A DNA stretch of 64,000 nt from Verrucomicrobiaceae bacterium E54 (GCA_022548915.1 JAKZES010000018.1:32693-96692), one strand, 5' to 3'. Shown: positions 7,451 through 16,610, counted from the stretch's first letter. Notes: a model not told the origin generated them from the letters alone. Numbers and translations are program-made.

Positions 7451-9175
7451 ATGACTTTGCCTCTGCTGGCTGCTGGAGAGTCGCCGATCACGTCCTTTTT
7501 CGGACTGTTGGCGATGGTGCTGGTGATGTCCGTGCTGATGGCGCTGATCCTGACCAAGGCGAAGCAAAGCCTGCTGGTGGGATATTTCGTGGTCGGTGTG
7601 GTGATCGCCAACAGCGGCCTGCTGTGGTTCGTGGGCGCGGACAAGGACGACCCGGTGATCGGCCATCTGGCCGAGCTGGGGGTGATCCTCTTGATGTTCA
7701 CCCTCGGGATCGAGTTCTCGCTGAGCGAGCTCAAGCACCTGTGGCGGATCGCCCTTTTCGGCGGCGGACTGCAGGTCGCGCTCACCGGCCTCCTGGCGGG
7801 CTTGGGCGCCAAATGGGCGGGTCTGCCCGGCCCCGAGTGCGCGGTGATTGCGGTGGGAGTGGCGCTGAGCTCGACCGCCGTGGCGATGAAGTCGTTCCAG
7901 GAACTCGGTCAACCGCACAACCCGGGAGCCCGCGCGGCGCTGGGAGTGGCTCTTTTTCAGGACATCTTCGTCATCCTCTTCATCCTGATATTACCGGCGA
8001 TCTACGGACTCGGGGAAGGGACGTTGGCCGGTGGCATCGGCATCGCGCTGGGCAAGGGCATACTTTTCCTCGGCGCCGTGATGCTGTTCGGAAAATATGT
8101 CAACGAACCGCTGCTCCATCTGGTCGCGCGGACGCGCAGCCGGGAGCTTTTCACACTGACGGTGATCGCGCTGTGCTCGGCGGTGGCCCTGGCCGGCCAG
8201 ATGCTCGACCTCTCCCTTTCGCTGGGGGCCTTCGCCGCCGGTCTGGTGGTCAGCGAGTCGATCTACTCCCACCGGATTCTCTCGGACATCCTGCCCTTCA
8301 AGGACCTGTTTCTGACGATCTTCTTCGTCTCCGTCGGCCTGATGATCGACGTCGGGGCCCTGCTCGAGGACTGGGTCTTCGTGCTGGTGGGGACGCTGGT
8401 GATCCTGGTGGTGAAAGGCTCGATCGTGCTCGGGGCGGTGAGGCTGATGAAACTGCCGCTGCGACCGGCCCTGCTGGCGGCGGCGAGCCTCGCCAGCACG
8501 GGGGAATTCTCGCTGGTGCTTCTGGCGCAGGCGGGGGCCTACCGGGCCTTCGATCCTGCCGTGATGCAGCTGCTGCTGGCCTGCACGGCAGTCTCGATGG
8601 GTCTGGTGCCGAGCCTGATGCGGGGCGCCACCCCTTTCGGCAAGTGGCTTGAAGCCCGGGTGGGCCACAAGCTGCCGACGGGGGAGGGCCTGGAACACGG
8701 TCTCTCGACCAGGCAGATGCAGGACCATGCGGTGATCTGCGGTTTCGGACCGGTGGGCCGCGCGCTGAACGAGTCGCTGCGCCGCTGCGGCGTCGACACG
8801 CTGGTGCTCGAAATGAATGCCGACACGGTCGCCGAGTTGAAGCGGGGCAAGCAGGCGGTGCTGTTCGCCGATGCGACCCATCCGGAGGCGCTGGACCTGG
8901 CGGGCATCGAGCGGGCGCGGATGGTCGCCTTCACCTTCCCGGCGGTCGAATCGACGCTGGCGGCGCTGCCGCTGGTGCGGGAGCGGAATGCCGAGGTCTG
9001 TGTGTTCGGGCGTGCGAAGTTCCAGAACGAGGTGGAGCAACTCAAGGCGAAGGGCGTGAACGTGATCCACGACGAGTGCGAGAGCGCCGGTGCCATGATC
9101 CGGTCGGCCATGGGCGTCTATCAGCGGGCCGATCTCGATGACAAGGAGATCGACGAGATCGCGCATCCGGCGTGA
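7451..9175 (+). CDS. CPA2 monovalent cation:proton antiporter with RCK/TrkA-N domain (KefB/KefC-like)
   Basis: 574 aa from ATG 7451; an in-frame GTG at 7397 and an ATG at 7421 are alternatives. The first ~400 residues contain a dozen hydrophobic segments of the Na+/H+ exchanger fold (e.g. LGVILLMFTLGIEFSL). The C-terminal domain starts at about residue 427 with HAVICGFGPVGRALNESL, the Rossmann glycine motif of a TrkA-N/RCK domain. This architecture is typical of potassium/proton antiporters gated by nucleotide or thiol ligands. It is monocistronic here. The ion specificity cannot be decided from sequence alone. Confidence 0.92.
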   Translation: MTLPLLAAGESPITSFFGLLAMVLVMSVLMALILTKAKQSLLVGYFVVGVVIANSGLLWFVGADKDDPVIGHLAELGVILLMFTLGIEFSLSELKHLWRIALFGGGLQVALTGLLAGLGAKWAGLPGPECAVIAVGVALSSTAVAMKSFQELGQPHNPGARAALGVALFQDIFVILFILILPAIYGLGEGTLAGGIGIALGKGILFLGAVMLFGKYVNEPLLHLVARTRSRELFTLTVIALCSAVALAGQMLDLSLSLGAFAAGLVVSESIYSHRILSDILPFKDLFLTIFFVSVGLMIDVGALLEDWVFVLVGTLVILVVKGSIVLGAVRLMKLPLRPALLAAASLASTGEFSLVLLAQAGAYRAFDPAVMQLLLACTAVSMGLVPSLMRGATPFGKWLEARVGHKLPTGEGLEHGLSTRQMQDHAVICGFGPVGRALNESLRRCGVDTLVLEMNADTVAELKRGKQAVLFADATHPEALDLAGIERARMVAFTFPAVESTLAALPLVRERNAEVCVFGRAKFQNEVEQLKAKGVNVIHDECESAGAMIRSAMGVYQRADLDDKEIDEIAHPA

Positions 9176-9256
9176 GGGCGGGGCGGCGGAAGCCACGGGC
9201 CGAGGACTTGCATGACCGGGATCAATTCTTACGACTCGAACTCGGGGAATGGGGCA

Positions 9257-10420
9257 TCAACCGGCCACCGAGTAGCAGACCACGGTCGACCGGTGCTTGA
9301 AGATCAGGTAGCCCTCGCCGAAGGCGCCGCTCGGCCATTCCTTGTCGATGGTTTCGAGCTCATGGAGCACGGTGCCCTTCAGATCCAGCAGCCGGATCAC
9401 GCGGTCGAAGACGATCAGGCGGTCATCGCCGGTGACGATCACGCTCGATGCCCGTGGAAAGGTCCAGAGCGGTTCGCCGGTCTCGAGGTCAAGGCAGCGG
9501 CCGACCTCCGGCAGGTACACCTGGCCGGCCCCGGGGTGGATGACCGGGCTGGTGGTCTTGCAGTGATATTTCGAACGCCAGATCTCCTTTCCGTCGCGGT
9601 AGCACACCGTCCGCCGGAGGTTGTAGGCGGCGGATGCCACCACCAGGTTCCCGCTCACCGCCGGGGTTGAAATGTTGCACGCATACTGGGTCGGCCACGG
9701 GATCTCCCGGCCCTCGATCCACAGCTTGTCGATGCCGAAGAAGACCCTCGCATCCGGGGCGGTCGGCCCGCCGCTGTGCCCGACCTGGCCCTCGCCCCAG
9801 GCGGCGGTCTCACGGCCCGTTTCACGGTCGAACGCCATCACCGCGCCCCGGGTGCCCCCGACCTCGACCCACACGTTCGGGCCGTGCAGCAGCGGGGATC
9901 CGGTGTAGCCGTAGTCGCGGATGTGCTTGCGCGGCCCCATCCGGTAATTCTCGTAGAGGTTGAGGCTCCACTTCTTTCTCCCCGTTGCCACATCCCAGCA
10001 CCAGAGGTCGCCGTCCACCGAAAGGGTGAAGAGTCGCGAGCCATCGCAGGCCGGTGTCGATAGCGGCCCGACGTAGAAGCCCTTGTCGCCCGTGGAATGC
10101 CTGCCGTAGCGACCGCCCGGCGAGTGCCCCTGCCAGACGACCTCGCCCGTCGCGGCCTCCACGCAGGTCACCTTGGTCCGCTCGCCGTCCAGCGTCGTCA
10201 GGTAGATCTTTCCGTTCACCACGATCGGCGAGCCGTCGGACTCGCCGAAGGACCGCTGCCACAGCTTGCGCGGCGGCCATTGCCCGCTCGGCTCGGCGGT
10301 GTGCCCGGTGCGCATCGGTCCAAGCCATTGAGCCCACCCCTTCAACGCCTCCTCGGCGGGAAGCGGGGTCGTGAGGACGTGACCAGCCAAGGCCAGCAGC
10401 ATTCCCGGAAACAAACGCAT
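9257..10420 (-). CDS. PQQ-binding-like beta-propeller repeat protein (secreted)
   Basis: 387 aa from ATG 10420; ATG 10429 is also in frame. A signal peptide is followed by LGPMRTGHTAEPSGQWP, then repeated blades of the type CVEAATGEVVWQG, CWDVATGRKKWSL, AFDRETGRETAAW and CLDLETGEPLWTF. These are PQQ-enzyme-like WD repeats forming a beta-propeller. No dehydrogenase active-site features were seen, so it is probably a structural or sensor propeller rather than a PQQ enzyme. Such proteins are very common in Planctomycetota and Verrucomicrobiota. It is in tandem with the secreted gene at 10481 on the same strand. Confidence 0.85.
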   Translation of the reverse strand: MRLFPGMLLALAGHVLTTPLPAEEALKGWAQWLGPMRTGHTAEPSGQWPPRKLWQRSFGESDGSPIVVNGKIYLTTLDGERTKVTCVEAATGEVVWQGHSPGGRYGRHSTGDKGFYVGPLSTPACDGSRLFTLSVDGDLWCWDVATGRKKWSLNLYENYRMGPRKHIRDYGYTGSPLLHGPNVWVEVGGTRGAVMAFDRETGRETAAWGEGQVGHSGGPTAPDARVFFGIDKLWIEGREIPWPTQYACNISTPAVSGNLVVASAAYNLRRTVCYRDGKEIWRSKYHCKTTSPVIHPGAGQVYLPEVGRCLDLETGEPLWTFPRASSVIVTGDDRLIVFDRVIRLLDLKGTVLHELETIDKEWPSGAFGEGYLIFKHRSTVVCYSVAG

Positions 10421-10480
10421 GCGCCCCATACCTCACGACGCGGGCCCTCCCTTTCATCGGGCGGGACCGGGCGGGCTTGG

Positions 10481-11188
10481 TCAATCGAACGGACCGAACT
10501 CGGAGATGGTGACCACGCGCACCACCATGTGCGGATCGTGAATCATGAGCACGTAGCCCCGGGCGTTCGCGTCCGCCGGCACGAACCGGTCGTGGCAGAT
10601 CACCTCGTTTCCGTCGTGGTCGTGACTCACCAGCAATTGGAACATTCCGTTGCCGTCGGCCGCCGGTTCGACCACCTGGGTCTTGCCGGGCGGGGTCTTC
10701 GTTTCCTTGTCGCCCGTCTTCACGTCGCAGGTCACCTCGCTTGCGTTGACCAGCAGGAGTTTCCCCTTTCCGAACTTGGTTTTCTTGCCGTCGATCACGT
10801 GGGCGTCGAAGCGTCCCTCATCCTGGCTGGCCGAGAGAACGACGAGTGCCCGCTCCATGTTCCGGGGCACGGTGAAAGTTGCGGCCGGCTGCAGCTTCCC
10901 ATCCTCCCGGATGCAGAATCCGATCTCTTCGCGGGGCAGTTGGATCCAGTCGGATACGAAGGATGGCCGCACGTCGAGCTCCTCCCGCCCCCGCCACTCA
11001 CCCTTGTCGTCCCTGGTTGCCAGCACGCATTCCGCCTGAGCCCTGGGGGCGGTTGGAAGCACGATCCGGATCTGGACTTCGTCTTCCGCGGCCTCCACCG
11101 GTTGGATCATCGTTGGGAAAAGGAACGGGGCGAGGATGAAGGAAAGGAGTTCCGGGAGGTGGGAGAACCGGGGGATGGAACGGATCAT
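10481..11188 (-). CDS. Secreted hypothetical protein
   Basis: 235 aa from ATG 11188. The N-terminus MIRSIPRFSHLPELLSFILAPFLF is a likely signal sequence ending near VEAA. The mature part alternates short beta-strand-like segments (EVQIRIVLPTAPRA, LLLVNASEVTCDVKTG, FQLLVSHDHDGNEVICHDRF). I do not recognise a family. The gene lies upstream of the PQQ-like propeller gene and is divergent from the GNAT/nitrilase gene. The preceding 275 bp (11189-11463) show no further gene. Confidence 0.65.
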   Translation of the reverse strand: MIRSIPRFSHLPELLSFILAPFLFPTMIQPVEAAEDEVQIRIVLPTAPRAQAECVLATRDDKGEWRGREELDVRPSFVSDWIQLPREEIGFCIREDGKLQPAATFTVPRNMERALVVLSASQDEGRFDAHVIDGKKTKFGKGKLLLVNASEVTCDVKTGDKETKTPPGKTQVVEPAADGNGMFQLLVSHDHDGNEVICHDRFVPADANARGYVLMIHDPHMVVRVVTISEFGPFD

Positions 11189-11463
11189 GGTAGATGACGT
11201 GAAACGAATTGCAGGCAGTCTGAGAGCGTCCGCTCCGCAAGTCGAGGATTCACTCGGCGGCGCAAGATCATCATAGAAAGATCGTTGGCCTCGTGGCGGC
11301 ATGCACGACCGGGCCGTCTGGGGCTGGCCCAAGGATCGTGGGATGGGCGATCCTTCAGGAGTCCGGGAAGGCAGCGCGGGTCACATCCGGACGGGGTGGG
11401 TGGCGAGGGTGGGGAAGGAATCCGTCGCTTGCGGTTTGGCGACGGGCGGCGGAACCTCCCGCC

Positions 11464-13062
11464 GTGCAGCCGAAGGAATACGAGACGAACAAAGGAACGG
11501 TGTGGGTTCGAAATCCGGGGATCGAGGACATCCCCGCGATGATCAAGCTGCACCGCCTGTGCTTTCCCCAGATGGTGGCCGCCGACGGCGCGTGGGAAGA
11601 AGGGGAGCTGAAGTCCCACCTCGATGTCTTCGAGGAGGGGCAGTTCGTGGCGGTGGTCGACGGCAAGATCGTCGGCGTGGCGTCGTCGCTGATCGTCTCG
11701 ATGGGCCGCGACCCGCTGCGCAAGCACACCTACTACGGGATCACCGACGACGGCTATTTCTACAACCACGATCCGCAGGGCGACACGCTCTACGGGGCCG
11801 AGGTGTACGTCGATCCGGAGTGCCGGGGCCTGGGCATTGGAAAGGTTCTCTACGAGGCTCGGCGCGACCTGTGCCGACGCCTGAACCTGCGACGCATCCT
11901 GGCCGGGGGGCGCCTCTCGAACTACGCCAGCCATGCCGAGCGGTTGACGCCCGAGGAATACGTCTGGCAGGTGCAGGAGGGGAAGATCGGCGATCCGGTG
12001 CTGGGTTTCCAGATCTCGCAGGGCTTCGCGGTGCGCGGGGTGATGCCGAACTACATCCGGGATCCTCTTTCCAAGGATTTCGCGAGCCTCATCGAGTGGC
12101 TGAACCCGGACTACCAACCGCAGGACAGCGACGACCCGAAGGTGCGCGTGGCCTGCGTGCAGTACAAGATGCGCAAGGTCGCGGACTTCGATGAATTCGC
12201 TGCGCAGGTCCGGTATTTCGTGGAAACCGCGGGCGAGGACTACGGGGCGGAGTTCGTGCTGTTCCCCGAGTTCCTGAGCGTGCAGCTCCTCAGTGGCCTG
12301 CCGCCGATGGGATCGCGCGAGGGAATCCGCAAGTTGTCGGAGTTCACGGCACAGTATGTCGACCTGATGGCCACGCTGGCTCGCGAGCAGGGCCTCTACC
12401 TGATCGCCGGCTCGCACCCGGTCGAGCAGGAGGACGGCCGCCTGCACAATTCGGCGATGATCTTCAAACCCGACGGCAGCCACGTCGAGCAGCCGAAGTT
12501 GCACATCACTCCGAGTGAAAAGACCTGGTGGGGCATCTCCGGCGGGGATTCCCTGATGGTGATCCAAACGCCCAAGGCGCGGATCGGGGTGCTGATCTGC
12601 TACGACGTGGAATTTCCCGAAGCGGCGCGCTACCTCGCGGACCGCGGGGTGGAGATCCTCTTCGTGCCCTACTGCACCGACAACCGTCAGGGCTACCTGC
12701 GGGTGAGCACCTGTGCCGCGGCGCGGGCGATCGAGAACCAGATCTACGTGGCGACGGCCGGGGTGGTGGGCAACCTGCCGGATGTCCCGGCGATGGACAT
12801 CCACTACGGCCGCGCGGCGGTGTTCACGCCGAGCGACTTCGAGTTTTCCAGGGACGGAATCCAGGGCCAGGCCGATCCGAACGTCGAGACGATGCTGGTG
12901 ACCGACCTCGACATCTCCGATCTCTACCGCTCGCGCGAGAGCGGGGCGGTGACGCCGATGAGCGACCGCCGCAAGGATCTCTTCGAATTCCGGCCCAAAC
13001 TCTCGAACGAGATCATCGCCCGTGGCGTGGAGGAGGGGACGATCGAAGGCGAGGAGGGCTGA
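11464..13062 (+). CDS. GNAT acetyltransferase fused to carbon-nitrogen hydrolase
   Basis: 532 aa from GTG 11464. The N-terminal ~210 residues are a GNAT fold with the acetyl-CoA loop region VDPECRGLGIGKVLYEARR. The C-terminal ~270 residues are a nitrilase-superfamily amidase with the expected triad: Glu269 (LFPEFLS), Lys345 (PKLHIT) and Cys379 (LICYDVEFPE). This two-domain family is known as bifunctional GNAT family N-acetyltransferase/carbon-nitrogen hydrolase; the substrate is not established to my knowledge. The earlier in-frame ATG at 11293 would add a low-complexity stretch and is unlikely. Confidence 0.9.
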   Translation: MQPKEYETNKGTVWVRNPGIEDIPAMIKLHRLCFPQMVAADGAWEEGELKSHLDVFEEGQFVAVVDGKIVGVASSLIVSMGRDPLRKHTYYGITDDGYFYNHDPQGDTLYGAEVYVDPECRGLGIGKVLYEARRDLCRRLNLRRILAGGRLSNYASHAERLTPEEYVWQVQEGKIGDPVLGFQISQGFAVRGVMPNYIRDPLSKDFASLIEWLNPDYQPQDSDDPKVRVACVQYKMRKVADFDEFAAQVRYFVETAGEDYGAEFVLFPEFLSVQLLSGLPPMGSREGIRKLSEFTAQYVDLMATLAREQGLYLIAGSHPVEQEDGRLHNSAMIFKPDGSHVEQPKLHITPSEKTWWGISGGDSLMVIQTPKARIGVLICYDVEFPEAARYLADRGVEILFVPYCTDNRQGYLRVSTCAAARAIENQIYVATAGVVGNLPDVPAMDIHYGRAAVFTPSDFEFSRDGIQGQADPNVETMLVTDLDISDLYRSRESGAVTPMSDRRKDLFEFRPKLSNEIIARGVEEGTIEGEEG

Positions 13063-13188
13063 ATCTTCCTGGTTGGGGAGGCCATGCCGGGGTTCGGGGG
13101 ATGAAACTGATCCGTTGGACCAAGAAATTTGGTAATTGCGACTCTCGCTCGCGATTGGTAGTCAAGAACCCCAAACCTTCAGGTTTCC

Positions 13189-13386
13189 ATGACTCCCCAC
13201 CGCCCCCAACAACTCCGGCAGGCCTACACGGCGGGCCGGGATGCCTCATTGCAGCAGGGGCTGGTACCTGGACGGCTTGAGAGCCCGGCGGTCGAAGCCA
13301 AACTCGACAAGCTCTTCGCCTTGTCGGTGGGGATGTTCGTCGCCGCCGTGGCGGCCGTGACCGCGGTGGGGATCTGGCTGTTCTGA
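13189..13386 (+). CDS. Small single-pass membrane protein
   Basis: 65 aa. A soluble N-terminus (RQAYTAGRDASLQQGLVPG) is followed by one C-terminal membrane segment (FALSVGMFVAAVAAVTAVGIWLF). The ATG follows the preceding gene by 126 nt and the stop is followed immediately by a large inverted repeat. No family recognised. Confidence 0.6.
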   Translation: MTPHRPQQLRQAYTAGRDASLQQGLVPGRLESPAVEAKLDKLFALSVGMFVAAVAAVTAVGIWLF

Positions 13387-13388
13387 GG

Positions 13389-13466
13389 ACCGCCGATTAT
13401 GAAATCGGCATCTCATCGGTTCAGCGAGGCTTCTCGATCGAAGATGCCGATTTCATAATCGGCGGT
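13389..13466. repeat. 25-bp perfect inverted repeat with nested palindromes (REP-like doublet)
   Basis: 13389-13413 and 13442-13466 are exact reverse complements (25 bp) around a 28-nt centre. Each arm contains its own hairpin, GCCGATT-N4-AATCGGC. It begins 3 nt after the stop of the 65-aa gene and overlaps the 3' end of the opposing small zinc-ribbon gene. It could be a bidirectional terminator or a REP/BIME-type mobile palindrome. Confidence 0.75.
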
Positions 13467-13600
13467 TCTTCCGAAGACTCCTCGAACTCACCCGCACAGC
13501 ACGAGGCGAGGGCGGTGTAGCAGTCCTCGCAGATGGGGCGGTCGCCGAAATGGAGTTCGGTCGGGGCGCCGCAGCGGGAGCAGGGGGTGGAGTCCGGCAT
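13421..13600 (-). CDS. Small zinc-ribbon protein
   Basis: 59 aa from ATG 13600. Two CxxC pairs, CSRCG and CEDC, are separated by 15 residues and form a probable zinc ribbon. The C-terminal ~17 residues are encoded inside the inverted repeat at 13389-13466, so the natural C-terminus may have been replaced when that repeat arrived. Function unknown. It lies 60 nt downstream of lpxC-fabZ... it is transcribed in the same direction, after that gene. Confidence 0.6.
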   Translation of the reverse strand: MPDSTPCSRCGAPTELHFGDRPICEDCYTALASCCAGEFEESSEEPPIMKSASSIEKPR

Positions 13601-13660
13601 GATGGAGACGCGGCTGGAAGCCACGGGGACGGCCTGCGGCAGGATGCCGCAGCGACCGGA

Positions 13661-14974
13661 TCAGTTGTCCACCAGCGCGAACTTGAGGTCCGCCTCGGAG
13701 GCGATCTCACCGTTGACCAGGCAGCGGCAGGAGGTCTGGCCGATCGAACCGCGGGCCTTGGTCATCTCGGCCTGGATGTAGAGCGTGTCGCCGGGCAGCA
13801 CCGGGCGCCGCCACTTGACGTTGTTGGAGCTCATGAAGTAGCCGATCTTGCCGGCGTTTTCCGGTTTGCGGAGCATCAGGATGGACGACACCTGGGCCAT
13901 CGCCTCGAGCTGCAGGACGCCGGGCATGATCGGGTGGCCGGGGAAGTGGCCGGGGAAGAAGGGTTCGTTGATGGTAACGTTCTTGACGCCGGTGCACTTG
14001 TTGTCTCCCTCGAAGTCGACGATGCGGTCGACCATCAGGAACGGGTAGCGGTGCGGCAGGAGCTTCATGACATCGTTGATGTCGAGCACGGCCTCGCCAC
14101 GCGGAATTTCGAAGGGTGCGGCGAGGGCGCGCATCTGCGAGTACTGCTCCTTGAGTTTGGCCGCCATCTTCGTGTTGGGGCCGTGGCCGGGCTTGACGCA
14201 GATCACGTGGCCGAGCAGGCGCTTGCCGCAGAGCATGAGGTCGCCGATGACGTCGAGTGCCTTGTGGCGGGCGAATTCGTTGTCGAAGCGCACCGCCTCC
14301 TTGCTCATCACCTGATCGCCGCGGACGACCACCGCGTTTTCCAGCGAGCCTCCCTTGATGAGCCCCTTGTCGAGCAGCGGCTTGACGTCCTCGTAGTAAA
14401 CGAAGGTGCGGGCCCGCGCGATCTCGTTCTCGTAGGTCTCGGGGTTGACCTCGGTGGAAAAATACTGGGCGAAGCGGCCGCCGGGGCCGACGTTGGTAAC
14501 GGAGACCCGGAATTTCCGGTCGGGCACGATGGTGATCAGCGATCCGTCGCCGGTTTCCATGTGCAGCGGCTCGCGGATCTCCCAGGTTTTGCGGGGTGCT
14601 TCCTGGGTGGCGATTCCGGCCTTCTTGATCAGCTCGACGAAGGGGCCCGCGGAGCCGTCGCCGATCGGCGGCTCGTTGGCGTTCATCTCGATGATGGCGT
14701 TGTCGACGCCCATGCCGACGAGGGCGGAGAGGACGTGCTCGACGGTGTGAACCTTGACCGAGCCTTCGGCGAGGGTGGTGGCGCGCTCGACGGTCTGGAC
14801 CTTCGAGACGTCGGCATCGATGAACGGCTGGTCGGCGATGTCGACCCGGCGGAACTTGAAGCCGTGGTTTTCCGGGGCGGGTTGGAGGGTGAGGGTGACC
14901 TTCTCACCGGTGTGCAGCGAGGTGCCTTCGAGGGTGGCGGGTCCGGCAAGGGTCTGTTGCGCGTCAGCGGGCAT
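13661..14974 (-). CDS. lpxC/fabZ: Bifunctional UDP-3-O-acyl-N-acetylglucosamine deacetylase / 3-hydroxyacyl-ACP dehydratase (LpxC-FabZ fusion)
   Basis: 437 aa. Residues 1-285 are LpxC, the zinc deacetylase that commits UDP-acyl-GlcNAc to lipid A. The ligands His80 (VEHVLSAL), His237 and Asp241 ([10 protein letters not shown]) and the catalytic His264 (KPGH) are present. Residues 295-437 are FabZ, the dehydratase of fatty-acid synthesis, with catalytic His343 ([11 protein letters not shown]) and Glu357 (QLEAMAQ). The fusion is known in Bacteroidetes-like lineages and some others; it ties lipid A and fatty-acid flux, which share 3-hydroxyacyl-ACP. ATG 14974; the upstream gap carries a TTGGAACTT inverted repeat. 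Confidence 0.95.
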   Translation of the reverse strand: MPADAQQTLAGPATLEGTSLHTGEKVTLTLQPAPENHGFKFRRVDIADQPFIDADVSKVQTVERATTLAEGSVKVHTVEHVLSALVGMGVDNAIIEMNANEPPIGDGSAGPFVELIKKAGIATQEAPRKTWEIREPLHMETGDGSLITIVPDRKFRVSVTNVGPGGRFAQYFSTEVNPETYENEIARARTFVYYEDVKPLLDKGLIKGGSLENAVVVRGDQVMSKEAVRFDNEFARHKALDVIGDLMLCGKRLLGHVICVKPGHGPNTKMAAKLKEQYSQMRALAAPFEIPRGEAVLDINDVMKLLPHRYPFLMVDRIVDFEGDNKCTGVKNVTINEPFFPGHFPGHPIMPGVLQLEAMAQVSSILMLRKPENAGKIGYFMSSNNVKWRRPVLPGDTLYIQAEMTKARGSIGQTSCRCLVNGEIASEADLKFALVDN

Positions 14975-14992
14975 GCGCGGAGCCTACGGCTC

Positions 14993-15080
14993 GAAAGTTC
15001 CAAGTGAGAAGTTCCAAGTTCCAAGGTCCAATTCTCGTGAAGCATCATTTTGGCACTTGGAACTTTTCACTTGGAACTTC
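14993..15080. repeat. Intergenic TTGGAACTT inverted repeat
   Basis: Left arm 14993-15018 and right arm 15056-15081 are reverse complements at 23 of 26 positions. Each arm holds two copies of the word TTGGAACTT/AAGTTCCAA, with further copies in the gap. It lies between divergent lpxC-fabZ and the pseudouridine synthase gene and must be close to both promoters. Repeats of this wording look like a dispersed intergenic family. Confidence 0.7.
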
Positions 15081-15085
15081 GGACT

Positions 15086-15892
15086 GTGCGCGTGAGGGCC
15101 GAGTGCGATTTCCGGGTGGTCGATGAGACCGGCGACTGGATCGTGGTCGAGAAGCCGGCGCCGCTGGCGGTGCATCCGGCGAACGGCCGCACCGACGAGC
15201 CGACCCTGCTCGGTGGATTGCAGGCGCTGCTGGCCTGCGACCTGGCCGATGGCGGCGGGCTCTCCATTTTGACGCGACTGGATCGCGAAACCAGCGGGTT
15301 GGTGCTGGTGGCGAAAACCAGGGAGGCCGCCCGGCATTTCTCGGGCCTGCTCGAGCGGCGGGAAGTGGGGAAGGAATATCTGGCGGTGGTGCACGGCTGG
15401 CCGCATTCGGACGATTGGATGGAGGAGGGTCCGATTCTGCGGGCCGGCGAGGTGGGGGAGTCTCCGATCTGGCTGCGACAGCGGGTGCATGCCGGGGGCA
15501 AACCCTGTGCCACCCGGTTCCGGGTCGAGCAGCGTTTCGAGAGAAGCGGGGGGCGGTTCTCGGTGCTGCGATGCTTTCCCGAAACGGGACGGATGCACCA
15601 GATCCGCGTTCATTTGGAGGTGGCTGGGCATCCGCTGGTCGGCGACAAGATCTACGGCTCCGATGGATCCCCGTATCTGGAGCAGATTTCCGGCGGGCTG
15701 TCGGAGGAATCCCGCCGCCGCCTGATGCTTCCGCGTCATGCCCTGCACGCCTGCCGGTTGGCGGGGGAATGGGAGGGGCGGATGCGGGTGTGGGAGTCGC
15801 CCTTGCCGCGGGATTTGGCTCGGTTTGTGGACGGCAGGGCGCTAGACGACGGGCATGGCGAAGCTTTCGGAAATCAGGGCCTTTCTGGATGA
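15086..15892 (+). CDS. RluA-family 23S rRNA/tRNA pseudouridine synthase
   Basis: 268 aa from GTG 15086 (GTG 15092 also possible); an in-frame TTG at 15050 lies inside the upstream repeat and is rejected. Motif II reads TRLDRETSGLVLVAKT with catalytic Asp66; the family usually has HRLD, so the His is replaced by Thr63. Other motifs: EKPAPLAVHP, KEYLAVVHG, ETGRMHQIRVHLEVAGHPLVGD. It isomerises uridine to pseudouridine in structured RNA; the target is not predictable. The 3' end overlaps the Nif3-like gene by 38 nt in another frame. Confidence 0.9.
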   Translation: MRVRAECDFRVVDETGDWIVVEKPAPLAVHPANGRTDEPTLLGGLQALLACDLADGGGLSILTRLDRETSGLVLVAKTREAARHFSGLLERREVGKEYLAVVHGWPHSDDWMEEGPILRAGEVGESPIWLRQRVHAGGKPCATRFRVEQRFERSGGRFSVLRCFPETGRMHQIRVHLEVAGHPLVGDKIYGSDGSPYLEQISGGLSEESRRRLMLPRHALHACRLAGEWEGRMRVWESPLPRDLARFVDGRALDDGHGEAFGNQGLSG

Positions 15893-16610
15893 CCAGCTGA
15901 AGATTGCCGAGATCCCCGACTACCCGGGAGCGGTGAACGGTCTGCAACTCGCGGGAAACGAGGAGGTCGCGAAAGTGATCGCGGCGGTCGATGCCTCGGC
16001 CCCGGTCATCGAGAAGGCGGTGGCGGCCGGCGGGGACCTCCTGCTGGTTCATCACGGGATGTTCTGGCGTGGCGCGCAGCCGTTGACCGGAGCGTTCTAC
16101 CGGAAAATCAAGGCGGCGATGGACGCCGGAATGGCGATATACTCCGCCCACCTCCCGCTCGACGTGCATCCGGAGTGGGGGAACAATGCCCGACTGGCTG
16201 TGGAGATCGGGATGGAAGTGGACGGCGGTTTTCTCGACTACAAGGGGATGCCGGTCGGCTTGCTCGGCCAGTGGCGGGGGGCGCTCGCCGATCTGGTGGA
16301 TCGGGTGGGGCGGGCAATTGGCGGTGCTCCTCACATTTGCCCGGCCGGCCCCGGGCAGATCGGTCGGATCGGCCTCTGCACCGGGGGTGCCGGCTCACAG
16401 GTGGCGGAGGCGGCGGAGGCGGGGATCGATGCCTTCATCACCGGCGAGGGACCACACCACACCTACGGACTGGCCGAGGAACTGGGAATCAATCTCATCT
16501 ACGCCGGGCACTACGCGACCGAGACTTTCGGGGTGAAGGCGCTGGCAGGCGCGCTTTCAGAGCGATTCGGAGTGGCTGGCCAGTTCATCGATCACCCGAC
16601 CGGGCTCTGA
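15855..16610 (+). CDS. Nif3-like dinuclear metal-centre hexameric protein
   Basis: 251 aa. LLLVHHGMFWRG near residues 56-67 and GHYATE near 216-221 carry the histidine/glutamate ligands that bind two metals in the NIF3/YbgI/DUF34 family. ITGEGPHHTYGLAEELGINLIYAGHY matches the C-terminal half. Known family function is unsettled (GTP cyclohydrolase I type 2-like; hexameric toroid). It overlaps the pseudouridine synthase by 38 nt and the glycosylase by TGATG, forming a three-gene operon. Confidence 0.92.
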   Translation: MAKLSEIRAFLDDQLKIAEIPDYPGAVNGLQLAGNEEVAKVIAAVDASAPVIEKAVAAGGDLLLVHHGMFWRGAQPLTGAFYRKIKAAMDAGMAIYSAHLPLDVHPEWGNNARLAVEIGMEVDGGFLDYKGMPVGLLGQWRGALADLVDRVGRAIGGAPHICPAGPGQIGRIGLCTGGAGSQVAEAAEAGIDAFITGEGPHHTYGLAEELGINLIYAGHYATETFGVKALAGALSERFGVAGQFIDHPTGL

